Shown here piece by piece: positions 37,075 to 47,612 of a DNA stretch of 64,000 nt (positions are counted from its first letter, which is position 1; the number at the start of each line of letters is the position of its first letter). Position numbers and translations under genes: made by a program. A model generated the notes under the pieces. The model searched no databases and was not told where the DNA came from. It saw nothing but the letters and a program-made list of their open reading frames with translations. The DNA lies in the NCBI RefSeq assembly GCF_900107095.1, contig NZ_FNOR01000017.1:56469-120468 (forward strand), in the 5' to 3' direction. The DNA is from Collimonas sp. OK242 (GTDB lineage: Bacteria > Pseudomonadota > Gammaproteobacteria > Burkholderiales > Burkholderiaceae_D).

Positions 37075-40000
37075 TTAGTACTCCACGGCGACCGCTTCCT
37101 TCCCCATTTTTTCCGCCAGGACCAGCTGCAAGCCATCACTGGGCGACACTCGCCATTCGTCGCCGAGCAATATTTCACAAGCGACCCCGTCGCCAGTGTA
37201 GCGCAGCGTCAGCGGCAAGCCGCTGCCTGAGCGATGCGACGACAGCATTTCCTTAAGCTGTACGGCATCGATTTTCTGTGACGGCGACGACAGGGACAGC
37301 ACAATTTGACGACCGTATTGAATCCGTGCGGTGGCGATATCCATCACCTTTTCTGCCGATACCCGCAAACCGCCATTAAAGCGATCTTCCGAGACCTTGC
37401 CCTGCACTACCAAAAATTCGTCCTCTTTGAAAAATGCCTTGTTCGGCTCGAACTGTTCGTTGTAAACGGTGACATCGACAGTTGCACTGCCATCGTCCAG
37501 CGTGACGATCATCATCTTCCCGCGCTGGGTCATTTGCGTCCGCAAGCCGGAAATGATGCCGGCCAGGGTACGCGGTTCGCGCGAAGGTTCCAGACTGCCC
37601 AGCGGCGTGCGCGCAAAACGGCGCGCCTCCGCAGCGTAGGCATGGAACAAATGACCTGACAGATAGAAACCCAGCGCGATCTTCTCTTCGGTCAATTTTT
37701 GCTTGTCAGTCCACGGCGTCGCCTGCACGTATTCGATGGGCGCTTCAAGATCGCTGTCGTCGCCGCCAAACAGGCTGACCTGATTGGCCGATGCCAGTTT
37801 CTGATCTGCCGCTTCCATCGCACGCGCCACCGAAGCCAGCAGAATCCCGCGGTCAACCTTGAAACAATCGAACGCACCGGCGCGTATCAGCGATTCGATG
37901 GTGCGGCGATTGATCTGGCGCTTGTCGACCCGCAGGCAGAAATCGAACAAATCGACGAAAGGTTTCTCCTTGCGCGCGGCGATGATGGCCTCAATCGCGT
38001 TTTGCCCCGAGCCCTTTACCGCGCCCAGACCGTAACGGATGAAAGTGGCTTTTTTACCCGGCTCGCCTTCAGGCGTAAAACGATAATCCGACAGATTGAT
38101 GTCCGGCGGCAGCAAGGTCAGCTTGCACACAACCAGCGAATCCTCCACCAGGATCTTGACCTTCTCCGTGTCGTCCATCGCCAGCGACAAGTTGGCGGCC
38201 ATGAACGCAGCGGGATGATGGGCTTTCAGGTAAGCGGTGTGATACGACAGTAAAGCGTAAGCGGCAGCGTGCGACTTGTTAAAGCCGTAGCCCGCGAATT
38301 TTTCCATCAAGTCGAAAATCTCGTCGGCCTTGGCTTCGGTCAGACCATCCTTGGCTGCACCGTCGCGGAAAATCTGGCGGTGCTCCGCCATTTCTTCCGC
38401 TTTCTTTTTACCCATCGCCCGCCGCAGCAAATCCGCGCCGCCCAGCGAGTAGCCGCCGACCACCTGCGCCATCTGCATCACCTGCTCCTGATACACCATG
38501 ATGCCGTAAGTTTCAGACAAGATGCCTTCAGTGCGCGGGTCAGGGTAGTCGAAGCGTTCGCCGTGCTTACGTTTGCAGAAATCCGGAATCAGATCCATCG
38601 GCCCCGGACGATACAGCGCCACCAGCGCGATAATGTCCTCAAAGCGGTCGGGACGCGCATCTTTCAGCATGCCTTGCATGCCGCGGCTTTCCAGCTGGAA
38701 CACGGCGACCGTTCTGGCTGCGGTCAGGAGTTCATAGGATGCCCGATCGTTGAGCGGCAGCTTTTCCAGACTGAAATCAGCCATGGCCGGATCGAGCTGC
38801 TTGATGTAGCGCACTGCGCGATCAAGAATCGTCAGCGTGGTCAAACCCAAAAAGTCGAACTTCACCAGACCGACGGCTTCGACGTCGTCCTTGTCGTATT
38901 GCGAGACAACGCCGGCATCGCCGCCCTGCGTATACAGCGGGCAGAAATCGGTCAGTTTGCCGGGTGCGATCAACACGCCGCCGGCATGCATGCCGATGTT
39001 ACGTGCGATGCCCTCGACTTGCTGCGCCAGGTTGAGCAGCTGCTTGACCTCTTCCTCATTCTCCAGGCGCTCCGCCAGCATCGGCTCTTCCTGGATGGCG
39101 TCGGCAATCGTCACATGCTTGCCCGGCTTGAACGGGATCAGCTTGGAAATGCCGTCGCAAAAATTGTAGCCAAAATCGAGCACCCGGCCGACGTCGCGGA
39201 TAGCGCCCTTGGCCGCCATCGTACCGAAGGTGGCAATCTGCGACACCGCATCCTTGCCGTACAAATCCTTGACGTGCTGGATGACGCGATCGCGGCCTTC
39301 CTGGCAAAAGTCGATATCGAAGTCGGGCATCGATACCCGTTCAGGATTCAGGAAACGTTCGAACAGCAAATTGTATTTGAGCGGGTCGAGGTCGGTAATC
39401 TGCAGCGAATACGCCACCAGCGAACCTGCCCCCGAACCCCGTCCCGGTCCAACCGGTACGCCGTTCTGTTTGGCCCAGCGGATAAATTCGGCAACGATCA
39501 GGAAGTAACCGGGGAAACCCATCTTGATGATGGTGTCGGTTTCGAATTTCAACCTGTCCTGGTAGCGCTGACGCTGCTGCTCGCGCTTGGCTTCGTCAGG
39601 AAACAGATGCAGCAAGCGCAGCTCCAGGCCCTCCTGCGATTGCTGTATCAGGAATTCGCCGATCGTCATGCCGTCCGGCGTAGGGAAATCCGGCAATTGC
39701 GGCTTGCCCAGCTGCAGTATCAGGTTACAACGCTTGGCAATTTCGATCGAATTCTGCAAAGCCGCCGGCATATCGGCGAACAGCTCGGCCATTTCGGCTT
39801 GGGTCTTGAACGATTGCTGGTCATTGAAGCGACGCACGCGGCGCGCATTGGCCAGCATTTCACCTTCAGCGATACAGGTGCGCGCTTCATGCGCGATGAA
39901 TTCTTCTTTATCCAGGAACTGGATAGGATGGGTAGCCACCACCGGCACATTGAACTTGGCCGCCAGCGCCACCGCCTGGCGCACATGCGCTTCCATGTTG

Positions 40001-40542
40001 AGCTGATCGGCGCGTTGGATCTCGACGTAGAAATTATCGGGGAAAATAGTCGCCCAACGTTCAATGCAGCGCTCGGCCAGCCCCGCATTACCGTTATCGA
40101 TAGCAATGCCGATGTCGCCGAAGTGCGCGCCGGACAAGGCAATCAGGCCGTTGCCGCCGCTCTGTTCCTGCAAGCCGGCGAGCCACTCGGCGCGGATTTC
40201 AGCGCGGCCGCGGTGCAGGTTTTCCAGCCAGGCGCGGGACAGCAGTTCGCATAATTGCAGATAGCCGCTGCGGTTCTTGACCAGCAACAGCAAGCGCGAT
40301 GGTTTGTCGCGCTCGTCATCATTGGTGATCCAGACATCGCAGCCGACAATCGGCTTGATGCCTTTACCGCGTGCAGCCTTGTAGAATTTGACCATGCCAA
40401 ACAAATTGGCCAGATCGGAGATGCCAAGTGCTGCCTGCTTATCCTTGGCTGCGGCTTTCACGACGTCGTCGATGCGTACCAAGCCGTCGACAATAGAGTA
40501 CTCAGAGTGGAGGCGGAGATGAATGAATTGCGGTGTCGTCAT
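37075..40542 (-). CDS. dnaE: DNA polymerase III subunit alpha
   Basis: A 1155-residue replicative polymerase catalytic subunit. The N-terminal PHP domain begins HLRLHSEYSIVDGL, the polymerase core carries the catalytic PDFDIDFC, and the OB-fold region lies near residue 1000 (GIISGLRTQMTQRGKMMIV). The length is typical of DnaE1. It is transcribed alone, divergent from trhO. Confidence 0.97.
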   Translation of the reverse strand: MTTPQFIHLRLHSEYSIVDGLVRIDDVVKAAAKDKQAALGISDLANLFGMVKFYKAARGKGIKPIVGCDVWITNDDERDKPSRLLLLVKNRSGYLQLCELLSRAWLENLHRGRAEIRAEWLAGLQEQSGGNGLIALSGAHFGDIGIAIDNGNAGLAERCIERWATIFPDNFYVEIQRADQLNMEAHVRQAVALAAKFNVPVVATHPIQFLDKEEFIAHEARTCIAEGEMLANARRVRRFNDQQSFKTQAEMAELFADMPAALQNSIEIAKRCNLILQLGKPQLPDFPTPDGMTIGEFLIQQSQEGLELRLLHLFPDEAKREQQRQRYQDRLKFETDTIIKMGFPGYFLIVAEFIRWAKQNGVPVGPGRGSGAGSLVAYSLQITDLDPLKYNLLFERFLNPERVSMPDFDIDFCQEGRDRVIQHVKDLYGKDAVSQIATFGTMAAKGAIRDVGRVLDFGYNFCDGISKLIPFKPGKHVTIADAIQEEPMLAERLENEEEVKQLLNLAQQVEGIARNIGMHAGGVLIAPGKLTDFCPLYTQGGDAGVVSQYDKDDVEAVGLVKFDFLGLTTLTILDRAVRYIKQLDPAMADFSLEKLPLNDRASYELLTAARTVAVFQLESRGMQGMLKDARPDRFEDIIALVALYRPGPMDLIPDFCKRKHGERFDYPDPRTEGILSETYGIMVYQEQVMQMAQVVGGYSLGGADLLRRAMGKKKAEEMAEHRQIFRDGAAKDGLTEAKADEIFDLMEKFAGYGFNKSHAAAYALLSYHTAYLKAHHPAAFMAANLSLAMDDTEKVKILVEDSLVVCKLTLLPPDINLSDYRFTPEGEPGKKATFIRYGLGAVKGSGQNAIEAIIAARKEKPFVDLFDFCLRVDKRQINRRTIESLIRAGAFDCFKVDRGILLASVARAMEAADQKLASANQVSLFGGDDSDLEAPIEYVQATPWTDKQKLTEEKIALGFYLSGHLFHAYAAEARRFARTPLGSLEPSREPRTLAGIISGLRTQMTQRGKMMIVTLDDGSATVDVTVYNEQFEPNKAFFKEDEFLVVQGKVSEDRFNGGLRVSAEKVMDIATARIQYGRQIVLSLSSPSQKIDAVQLKEMLSSHRSGSGLPLTLRYTGDGVACEILLGDEWRVSPSDGLQLVLAEKMGKEAVAVEY

Positions 40543-40584
40543 GGGCGGTATTTTACCCCGAGGCCCTGCTGGTCATGGGCAAAA

Positions 40585-40614
40585 TTGGGCAATCCTGTCG
40601 CGGGCGTTTATAAT
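40585..40614 (+). promoter_or_regulatory. Promoter of trhO
   Basis: TATAAT (40609-40614) is preceded after 18 bp by TTGGGC (40585-40590). The start point would be near 40621, about 28 nt before the trhO ATG. Confidence 0.55.
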
Positions 40615-40648
40615 ACTGATAAATCAACGACTTACCGAGAAATAAGCC

Positions 40649-41527
40649 ATGCAGTCCAGTCATCCTTTTGTCAATATCGCCGCCTATAAATTCATCACCT
40701 TCATAGACACAGAACAGAAACGTCCTGAATTTCTTGCAATTTGCAAACAATTGCAGCTAAAAGGCACGATCTTGCTCACTCCGGAAGGAATCAACCTGTT
40801 TCTGGCCGGCATGCGTGAGCAAATCGATCAGTTTTTGGCATGGCTGCGCGCTGACGAACGTTTTTCCGATCTGGAAGTGAAAGAAAGTTATTCCGAAAAA
40901 CAACCTTTCACGCGCATGCTGGTCAAGCTGAAATCTGAAATCATTACGATGAAGCACCCATTGATCAAGCCGGAACTGGGCCGCGCCCCGGCGGTACAAG
41001 CCCAAACCCTGAAACGCTGGCTTGACCAAGGGCATGACGATAACGGCCGGCCGGTGGTCATGCTCGACACGCGCAACGCGTTTGAAGTCGATGTCGGCAC
41101 CTTTGCAAACACCATTGATTACCGCATCGAAAAATTCAGCGAATTTCCCGCTGTGGTCGCCGAGCATAAAGATGAATTGGCGGACAAGACAGTTGTCACT
41201 TTCTGCACCGGCGGCATCCGCTGCGAAAAAGCTGCGATCCACATGCAAAATATCGGCTACGACAGCGTCTATCAGCTGGAAGGCGGGATTCTCAAATATT
41301 TCGAAGAATGCGGCGGCGCCCATTACGACGGCGATTGTTTCGTGTTCGACTATCGTACCGCACTCAATCCGCAACTGCAGGAAACCGCTACCGTGCAATG
41401 CTACGCTTGCCGTGCGGTGGTAACGCCACGTCAGCAACTGTCGCCGCAGTACGTGGCAGGCAAGTCCTGTCCGCACTGCCAGCCGGAAGTCGTCGCGGCG
41501 ACTATCGAAGCCACGACCGCACTTTAA
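40649..41527 (+). CDS. trhO: tRNA uridine-34 hydroxylase TrhO
   Basis: A 292-residue rhodanese-domain protein of the YceA/TrhO family, which makes 5-hydroxyuridine at tRNA position 34 with oxygen. The active-site loop CTGGIRC has C186 and C192, and an acylphosphatase-like domain ([17 protein letters not shown]) precedes it. The C-terminal CYACR...CPHC pairs look like a zinc ribbon. A strong terminator follows. Confidence 0.94.
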   Translation: MQSSHPFVNIAAYKFITFIDTEQKRPEFLAICKQLQLKGTILLTPEGINLFLAGMREQIDQFLAWLRADERFSDLEVKESYSEKQPFTRMLVKLKSEIITMKHPLIKPELGRAPAVQAQTLKRWLDQGHDDNGRPVVMLDTRNAFEVDVGTFANTIDYRIEKFSEFPAVVAEHKDELADKTVVTFCTGGIRCEKAAIHMQNIGYDSVYQLEGGILKYFEECGGAHYDGDCFVFDYRTALNPQLQETATVQCYACRAVVTPRQQLSPQYVAGKSCPHCQPEVVAATIEATTAL

Positions 41528-41541
41528 TTGTAACGGCCAAT

Positions 41542-41576
41542 AAAAAGCCCGCTTGCATTGCGCAAGCGGGCTTTTT
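41542..41576. terminator. Bidirectional intrinsic terminator
   Basis: A perfect 15-bp stem (41542-41556 with 41562-41576), a 5-nt loop, and T and A tracts on both sides. It separates trhO from the convergent flavodoxin-like gene. Confidence 0.92.
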
Positions 41577-41658
41577 ACTTTTTCCAGCGGATACGATCGG
41601 CGGCGAGTTTGAATTCGCCTCCCTGTCCGCAGCGACTATGCAGCGCTTATTTGCCGGT

Positions 41659-42234
41659 TCATTTCTTGAATTTCTGCGCAGTCTCGGCAACACGCTTGCC
41701 AAACTGTTTGGCGGTTTCAAGATCGCCGGCCGCCGGGCCTTCTTCCGGGGAGGAGTCCGACGGACTTTGCGCCAATGCACCGGAGAAACCGCCGACGAAG
41801 TTCACGTCGTTACGTTGTGCTGCCTTGCTGTTCGATGGCATCAGGCCCGTGCCGACCCAGACCATGCTGTGCTGCATTGCAAATGTAATCAGATAGCTCA
41901 TGGTAGTGCCCTTGTCGCCATTCATGGTCGCCGAATTGGTAAAGCCGGCGGCTACCTTGTCCTTCCACTTCTGGCCGAACCATTGCTTCGACGATGTATC
42001 GGCAAATTTCTTGAACTGCCAGGAAACGGTGCCCATGTATGTCGGCGTACCAAAGATAATGGCGTCGGCAGCTTCCAGTGAAGCCCAGGCAGCCTCGCTG
42101 AGATTGCCTTCGGCGTCGATGGCAATCAGTTCAGGAGTGGCGCCCGCTGCCCGCAGTACGCCAGCGCGTACGGCTTCAGCCTGATTTTTAGTATGGCCGT
42201 AGCCCGAATGATAAACAATAGCAACTTTAGTCAT
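41659..42234 (-). CDS. Flavodoxin-fold NAD(P)H:quinone oxidoreductase-like protein
   Basis: A 191-residue flavodoxin-like protein. The FMN phosphate loop is HSGYGHTKNQAEAV, and the FMN-ring segments are GTPTYMGTVSWQFK and the Gly-rich VGGFSGALAQSP. It is WrbA-like but not clearly WrbA. The ATG at 42234 has AGGG 9 nt upstream; the frame is open further upstream but only over the control region. It is divergent from the LysR regulator gene at 42596, its probable controller. Confidence 0.85.
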   Translation of the reverse strand: MTKVAIVYHSGYGHTKNQAEAVRAGVLRAAGATPELIAIDAEGNLSEAAWASLEAADAIIFGTPTYMGTVSWQFKKFADTSSKQWFGQKWKDKVAAGFTNSATMNGDKGTTMSYLITFAMQHSMVWVGTGLMPSNSKAAQRNDVNFVGGFSGALAQSPSDSSPEEGPAAGDLETAKQFGKRVAETAQKFKK

Positions 42235-42595
42235 GACAATGCCCTTTTTAAGTAGGAGTCCGATTAAAAAATAAGTAAGTAAGCAAGTAAAACTAGCAAC
42301 GCAACAAATTTCTGAATTGCAGCGGGTCACGATATCCAGCGAACGAAAATCCGAAATGACAGTCAAGCGAAGCATGGCTGCTCCGAACTGTATCTGCGCT
42401 TTCATGTCATTGGATCATGATATATCCATAAATTTATTTCACTATAGAAATACGTTATATGGATCCACTGCATTATTTGGCACTATAGGCTTACGGAATG
42501 GCTTAAGACAGAAGCTAAATTCCGATATATCATTCAATTTATCTGAATGAAATTCTTGCAACGTTTTTTGTAAAATTCTTACTCGCCAAGCAGCA
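42235..42595. other. Divergent control region, flavodoxin-like gene / LysR gene
   Basis: A 361-bp AT-richer gap between divergent genes. Its main feature is the nested dyad at 42424-42464. I see no gene in it. Confidence 0.6.
42424..42464. promoter_or_regulatory. Nested dyad, putative LysR-type operator
   Basis: An inner inverted repeat ATTTC-ACTATA-GAAAT (42436-42451) contains the T-N11-A pattern of LysR-family sites. An outer pair ATCCATA (42424-42430) and TATGGAT (42458-42464) is centred within half a base of it. Confidence 0.5.
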
Positions 42596-43555
42596 ATGAA
42601 CCTGACGCTAGAAGCACTGCAAGTTCTCGATACGATAGCCCGCAAGGGCAGTTTTGCCGCCGCCGCCATTGAACTGGATCGTGTTCCTTCGGCGCTTACT
42701 TACAGTGTCCGCAAGCTGGAAGAAGACCTGGACGTCTTGCTGTTCGACCGCCGCGGCCATCGCGCGAAATTGACCAGCGCCGGCCTGGAGCTGCTGACCG
42801 AAGGACGTCATTTGCTGCTGGCCGCGCAAGAGCTGGAACGGCGCGTCAAACGTGCCGCTACGGGCTGGGAAGTGGAGCTGCGCATCGTCCTCGATAGCAT
42901 CATCCCGTTTGACAGCCTGCTGCCGCTGATCGCTGCCTTCGATAGTCAGAATGCCGGCACCCGCCTGCGCATTTCGCACGAGGCTTTGTCAGGCGTATGG
43001 GAAGCTTTATTATCGGATCGCGCCGACCTGGCGATTGGCGCACCTCACAGCGGCCCCGACAGTATCCGCATGAGCGGCGGTTTCCAGATCCGCCAGCTGG
43101 GTACGATTGACTGGGTCTTCGCGGTCGCCCCCAGCCATCCCTTGGCAAACGCGCCGGAACCGCTTACCGCCAGCCTGATACAGCGATATCGCGCGGTAGC
43201 GGTTGGCGACACCGGCCGCACCCTGCCCAGCATCACATCCGGCCTGTTAAGCGGACAAGATATCCTGACCGTGCCGTCCATTCCAGCCAAACTGCAAGCC
43301 CAGCTGAGCGGCCTTGGCTGCGGCCATTTGCCACGCTGGATGGCAGCGCCATATTTTGCATCAGGCGCATTGATTGAAAAACCAACCATTGAAGCCAAAC
43401 CCAGCGACAAGACGCAAATCGCCTGGCGGACGCCAGTCGTGGGAAAATCTCTCAAATGGTTCATTGCGCAACTCAGCGACCCGGCGATGCAGCAAGCCCT
43501 GCTTGGATCGCCGGCACCGGCGCCATATCATCACGAATCGATCAACCATGTCTAA
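42596..43555 (+). CDS. LysR-family transcriptional regulator
   Basis: A 319-residue LysR-type regulator. The N-terminal helix-turn-helix ([23 protein letters not shown]) is followed by a two-lobed effector domain. It is divergent from the flavodoxin-like gene and probably controls it. Its last 8 bp overlap the start of gluQ, so gluQ is translated from the same message. Confidence 0.9.
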   Translation: MNLTLEALQVLDTIARKGSFAAAAIELDRVPSALTYSVRKLEEDLDVLLFDRRGHRAKLTSAGLELLTEGRHLLLAAQELERRVKRAATGWEVELRIVLDSIIPFDSLLPLIAAFDSQNAGTRLRISHEALSGVWEALLSDRADLAIGAPHSGPDSIRMSGGFQIRQLGTIDWVFAVAPSHPLANAPEPLTASLIQRYRAVAVGDTGRTLPSITSGLLSGQDILTVPSIPAKLQAQLSGLGCGHLPRWMAAPYFASGALIEKPTIEAKPSDKTQIAWRTPVVGKSLKWFIAQLSDPAMQQALLGSPAPAPYHHESINHV

Positions 43556-44441
43556 TCAAGCAAGCTATATCGGCCGCTTCGCCCCCTCCCCCACCGGGCC
43601 TTTGCATGCCGGCTCGCTGGTCGCGGCGATGGCCAGCTACCTGGATGCCAAGGCCAATCGCGGCCGCTGGCTGTTGCGGATGGAAGATGTCGATGAAGCC
43701 CGCACCGCGGCAGGTGCGGCGGATTCGATCCTGGCAGATCTGGACGCATTAGGCATGCATTGGGATGGCGAAGTAGTGTTTCAAAGCCAGCGTACGGGAT
43801 TGTATGAAGCGGCATTCGATCGGCTCGGACGATTAGCCTATCCATGCGGTTGCACGCGCCGCGAGATTGTCGATTCCCGCATCTGTGTGGCGGCCGACGG
43901 TGCAGCGGTCTATCCGGGCACTTGCCGCGACGGCCTGCCGGTTGGCAAGCCGGCACGCGCTTACCGCCTGCGGGTACCGGATCCAGGACATATCGATGAA
44001 CTGATTATTTTCGAAGATCGCTGGCTTGGCCGCGTGCAGCAGCACCTGGCGATAGAAGTGGGAGATTTCGTGCTGAAACGCGCGGATGGTTTTTGGGCCT
44101 ACCAACTAGCGGTGGTGGTCGACGATGCCGATCAAGGCATTACGCACGTGGTACGAGGCGCCGATTTGCTGGACTCGACCGCACGCCAGATTTACCTGCA
44201 GCGCCAATTGAAACTGGCAACGCCGCGTTACCTGCACGTTCCGGTGATCACCAATGCAGACGGCGAAAAACTATCCAAACAGAACGGTGCGCAAGCTATC
44301 GACATCAAGCAGCCGCTGCTTGCGCTGAGCAAGGCTGCCTGGTTCTTGGGACTGGATGTCGGACAGGTAGACAGCGTCGCCGCGTTCTGGCCGCTGGCGA
44401 CGACAGCATGGGCGAATCTCGAAACGACTCGCCAGAGCTGA
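43548..44441 (+). CDS. gluQ: Glutamyl-Q tRNA(Asp) synthetase
   Basis: A 297-residue paralogue of the GluRS catalytic domain that attaches glutamate to queuosine in tRNA(Asp). It has a HIGH-like HAGS in [11 protein letters not shown], a KMSKS-like EKLSKQ, zinc-site cysteines CGC and TC around residues 100-125, and no anticodon-binding domain. The ATG at 43548 overlaps the LysR gene end. It converges with the helicase gene, 5 bp away. Confidence 0.93.
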   Translation: MSNQASYIGRFAPSPTGPLHAGSLVAAMASYLDAKANRGRWLLRMEDVDEARTAAGAADSILADLDALGMHWDGEVVFQSQRTGLYEAAFDRLGRLAYPCGCTRREIVDSRICVAADGAAVYPGTCRDGLPVGKPARAYRLRVPDPGHIDELIIFEDRWLGRVQQHLAIEVGDFVLKRADGFWAYQLAVVVDDADQGITHVVRGADLLDSTARQIYLQRQLKLATPRYLHVPVITNADGEKLSKQNGAQAIDIKQPLLALSKAAWFLGLDVGQVDSVAAFWPLATTAWANLETTRQS

Positions 44442-44446
44442 AAAAT

Positions 44447-45940
44447 TTACTGGCGCTTTGGCAAACCACCCAGCAAGGCTGCCAATTTCACTTTTGGCGG
44501 TTTGATCGCGCCGCCTGTCGGCGCTGCGTCAGATGCCGCCACTTCAGCCACGAGCGTCGGTTCGTAAGGCTTGAGGAACCATGGATCGATTTTTTCCCTG
44601 CGCGCAGGCGAAGGAGTCGAAGTGTAGGCGCTACGTGTGTGCTGCAAGCTACGGCCAGACGGCGCACCGCGGCCGTCGCCGCTACGATCGCTGCGTGCAT
44701 CGGAACTGCGCCCGGAACGCTCGCGCTCGCCGCTCGACGGCTTGGCCACGAATCCAGTCAGCTCGGCGCGAACGAATTTGTACTTGATCATCTTTTCGAT
44801 ATCAACCAGCAAGCGCTCGTCCTTGTCGGCATACAAGGAAATAGCATCGCCTGAAGCGCCGGCACGGCCGGTACGGCCGATCCGATGCACATAATCCTCT
44901 GCGTTATAGGGCAAATCAAAATTGATCACGCATGGCAGTTCGGCGATATCCAGCCCACGCGCGGCGACATCGGTCGCCACCAGCACTTCGATCTCGCCTT
45001 GCTTGAACGCTTCCAGCGCCGCCATCCGTTCATTCTGCGTCTTGTCGCCATGAATCGCCGATGCCTTGACACCTTCGTTTTCCAGATGGCGGGCCAGTTT
45101 CGATGCGCCGATCTTGGTATTTGAAAAAACGATTACCTGCTTCAGGTTGCGCTCGCGAATAATGTACGACACCGCCTCCGCCTTGGTTTGCTCATTGACG
45201 TGGTACATGGTTTGCGTCACGTTGTCGGCAGTGGCGTTGCTGCGCGCCACTTCGATCGTCACGGGATTTCTGAGGAAAGTGGACGCCAGCTTTTTGATTT
45301 CGCCGGAGAACGTGGCAGAGAACATCAGGTTCTGCCGCTCTTTCGGCAACAGGTTGATGATGCGTTGCAAATCAGGTAGGAAACCCATGTCCAGCATGCG
45401 ATCGGCTTCATCCATCACCAGGATTTGCGTTTGCGACAGGTTCAGCGTTTTTTGCTGGACATGGTCCAGCAGGCGTCCTGGCGTCGCAATCACGATTTCG
45501 ATGCCTGAGCGTAAAGCGGCAGTTTGCGGCGCGATATCGACACCGCCGAACACCACGGTCGAGCGCAAAGGAGTATGGCGGCAATACGCCTTGACGTTCT
45601 CGGCCACCTGATCGGCCAGTTCGCGCGTAGGGGTCAGGATCAGGGCGCGTACCGGATGTCGCGCCGGCGAGGCGCTGTTGCTGGCATGCGCCAGCAGCAA
45701 CTGAATGATAGGCAAGGAAAAACCGGCAGTCTTGCCGGTTCCTGTTTGTGCCGCGCCCATGACATCGCGCCCTTGCAATACCACCGGAATCGCTTCCGCC
45801 TGAATCGGGGTTGGATGGACATAACCCTGATCGCTCAACGCGCGCAGGATATCCGGGGACAACCCGAAGTCTGCAAAACGGACGGAGGGCGTGGTTGGCA
45901 CTGCTGGATCAGCTTGAATCTCGGACTGTATGTCGGACAT
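44447..45940 (-). CDS. DEAD-box RNA helicase, RhlE-like
   Basis: A 497-residue ATP-dependent RNA helicase. Motif I AQTGTGKT is at 64-71, DEAD at 177-180, SAT at 208-210, and HRIGRTGR near 345. The C-terminal 110 residues are Arg/Ser/Gly-rich and basic, with a short conserved end (KVKLAALLGGLPKRQ). The ATG at 45940 is preferred over 45985 by alignment. RhlE-type enzymes act in ribosome assembly and RNA decay. The 257 bp between it and tsaD show nothing clear. Confidence 0.92.
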   Translation of the reverse strand: MSDIQSEIQADPAVPTTPSVRFADFGLSPDILRALSDQGYVHPTPIQAEAIPVVLQGRDVMGAAQTGTGKTAGFSLPIIQLLLAHASNSASPARHPVRALILTPTRELADQVAENVKAYCRHTPLRSTVVFGGVDIAPQTAALRSGIEIVIATPGRLLDHVQQKTLNLSQTQILVMDEADRMLDMGFLPDLQRIINLLPKERQNLMFSATFSGEIKKLASTFLRNPVTIEVARSNATADNVTQTMYHVNEQTKAEAVSYIIRERNLKQVIVFSNTKIGASKLARHLENEGVKASAIHGDKTQNERMAALEAFKQGEIEVLVATDVAARGLDIAELPCVINFDLPYNAEDYVHRIGRTGRAGASGDAISLYADKDERLLVDIEKMIKYKFVRAELTGFVAKPSSGERERSGRSSDARSDRSGDGRGAPSGRSLQHTRSAYTSTPSPARREKIDPWFLKPYEPTLVAEVAASDAAPTGGAIKPPKVKLAALLGGLPKRQ

Positions 45941-46197
45941 GGTAGTTGGCGGCCTTCGGTGCAATATGCACTCCAACAAAGGCACTATTTGCTCTCAATT
46001 GAATGCGTGAATTTCGTGTCGGCTCATTGACGACGATCAGTCCTTGCCAGGACCAACAACAGCGCCGCCATTCGAGCCAAATGATTGTGGATGTGCCATA
46101 ACAGGCAAGACAAGTCGGATTATTACTTTGACATCATTGCCGACATGTTTTATACCACAGACGCGCATTATACGCCTAGCCGGGAATTTGCTCAGGT

Positions 46198-47223
46198 TCA
46201 GATCCCGAGTTCGTTGAGCGGCCAGCGCGGCCGCACATTGAATCCATATGTACGCTGCGCCGCCTGCGGATTGATTTGCAAGCGCATCGCGCCGGCAAAG
46301 GCGATCATGGCCCCATTGTCGGTACAGAATTCCAGTTCCGGGTAGTACACCCGGAAGCGCCGCTTCTCAGCTGCCGCATTAAGGGCGCTGCGCAATTGCT
46401 GGTTGGCGCCCACTCCGCCCGCAATCACCAGGCGTTTGAGACCGGTCTGCTTGAGAGCGGCCAGGCATTTGGCCAGCAACACCTCAACCAATGCATCGAC
46501 AAAGGCACGTGCGATATTGGCTCTGTCCTGATCGCAAATATTGGTCGTATGATTTTTGACCAGGGTCAGTACTGCCGTTTTGAGGCCGGAGAAGCTGAAA
46601 TCCAGATTTTTCGAATGCAGCATCGGCCGCGGCAACTGATACACCGATGGATCGCCGAATTCAGCCAGGCGTGAAATCGCGGGGCCGCCAGGATAGCCAA
46701 GGCCTAACAGCTTTGCCGATTTATCGAAGGCTTCGCCGGCAGCATCGTCTAGTGTTTCTCCCAGCAAACTATATTGCCCGACACCGTCGACCCGCATCAA
46801 TTGCGTGTGGCCGCCGGACACCAGCAAGGCAACAAACGGAAAGCTGGGCGGATCGCTAGCCAATAGCGGCGATAACAAATGCCCTTCCAGGTGATGCACG
46901 CCCAGCATGGGTTTATCCAGCGCAAGTCCAAGGCCGCAAGCAATCGATGCGCCTACCAGCAGCGCACCGGCCAGGCCCGGCCCTTGGGTATAGGCGATGG
47001 CATCGATATCCTGCCGCGCGATGCCGCTTTCGGCCAGCACCTGCTGCAACAGAGGGATCGCACGCCGAATGTGGTCGCGCGAAGCCAGCTCCGGCACGAC
47101 GCCGCCGTATTGCTCATGCATCGCTACTTGCGAATACAAGGCATGGGCCAGCAAGCCTTGCTCGGTGTCGTAGAGCGCAAGGCCGGTTTCGTCACAGGAA
47201 GATTCAACGCCGAGAACAATCAT
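46198..47223 (-). CDS. tsaD: tRNA N6-threonylcarbamoyladenosine synthase TsaD
   Basis: A 341-residue TsaD of the ASKHA fold that makes t6A37 in ANN-decoding tRNAs. The start [14 protein letters not shown] and the iron ligands H111 and H115 (HHLEGH) match the family; the C-terminal [12 protein letters not shown] and [10 protein letters not shown] are intact. The conventional start at 47223 is chosen; an upstream ATG at 47253 is open but neither has a good Shine-Dalgarno. Confidence 0.95.
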   Translation of the reverse strand: MIVLGVESSCDETGLALYDTEQGLLAHALYSQVAMHEQYGGVVPELASRDHIRRAIPLLQQVLAESGIARQDIDAIAYTQGPGLAGALLVGASIACGLGLALDKPMLGVHHLEGHLLSPLLASDPPSFPFVALLVSGGHTQLMRVDGVGQYSLLGETLDDAAGEAFDKSAKLLGLGYPGGPAISRLAEFGDPSVYQLPRPMLHSKNLDFSFSGLKTAVLTLVKNHTTNICDQDRANIARAFVDALVEVLLAKCLAALKQTGLKRLVIAGGVGANQQLRSALNAAAEKRRFRVYYPELEFCTDNGAMIAFAGAMRLQINPQAAQRTYGFNVRPRWPLNELGI

Positions 47224-47293
47224 GGGTGGGGCAAAATTTATACAATGCCGCATTGTAAAGGAAAGCGCGGCCGACGCCCGTTGCAGGCGCCGA

Positions 47294-47485
47294 TTAATCC
47301 TTGCCGAGCTGCTGCATCGCCTGGCGCATGAAAGCCAGTTGCTGCGAAAATCGGGTGCAAGCGGTGCAAGTCCACAGATGTATGCGCACCCGAATCCGGG
47401 TTAACGGCGATAAATTGCTATCCTGCGCCTGGGACAGGAGCAGTTGCGTATCGCGGCAATGGGGAATCAAACGTTTATATGACAT
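47294..47485 (-). CDS. Zinc-finger anti-sigma factor-like protein
   Basis: A 63-residue soluble protein with the ZAS signature H-x3-C-x2-C (H36, C40, C43). It lies 127 bp downstream of an ECF sigma gene on the same strand, the usual place for its anti-sigma factor. It has no membrane segment, so the signal would be cytoplasmic, perhaps redox through the zinc site. The ATG at 47485 has only a weak Shine-Dalgarno. Confidence 0.75.
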   Translation of the reverse strand: MSYKRLIPHCRDTQLLLSQAQDSNLSPLTRIRVRIHLWTCTACTRFSQQLAFMRQAMQQLGKD

Positions 47486-47612
47486 AGAGATAAATTAACT
47501 GACCCGGCAAACTCTTCGGTATCCATGAATAGTCGCGCCACGGATGCAATACTTACAATGAAACTCGCATTATCCGCATTATGTTATTAAATTGTGCATG
47601 AACGCAGGCGGG

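Noticed and set aside
38269..40254. Long open frame on the plus strand inside dnaE
   Set aside because: It is antisense to conserved dnaE codons and its translation has no domain character; GC-rich third positions keep it open.
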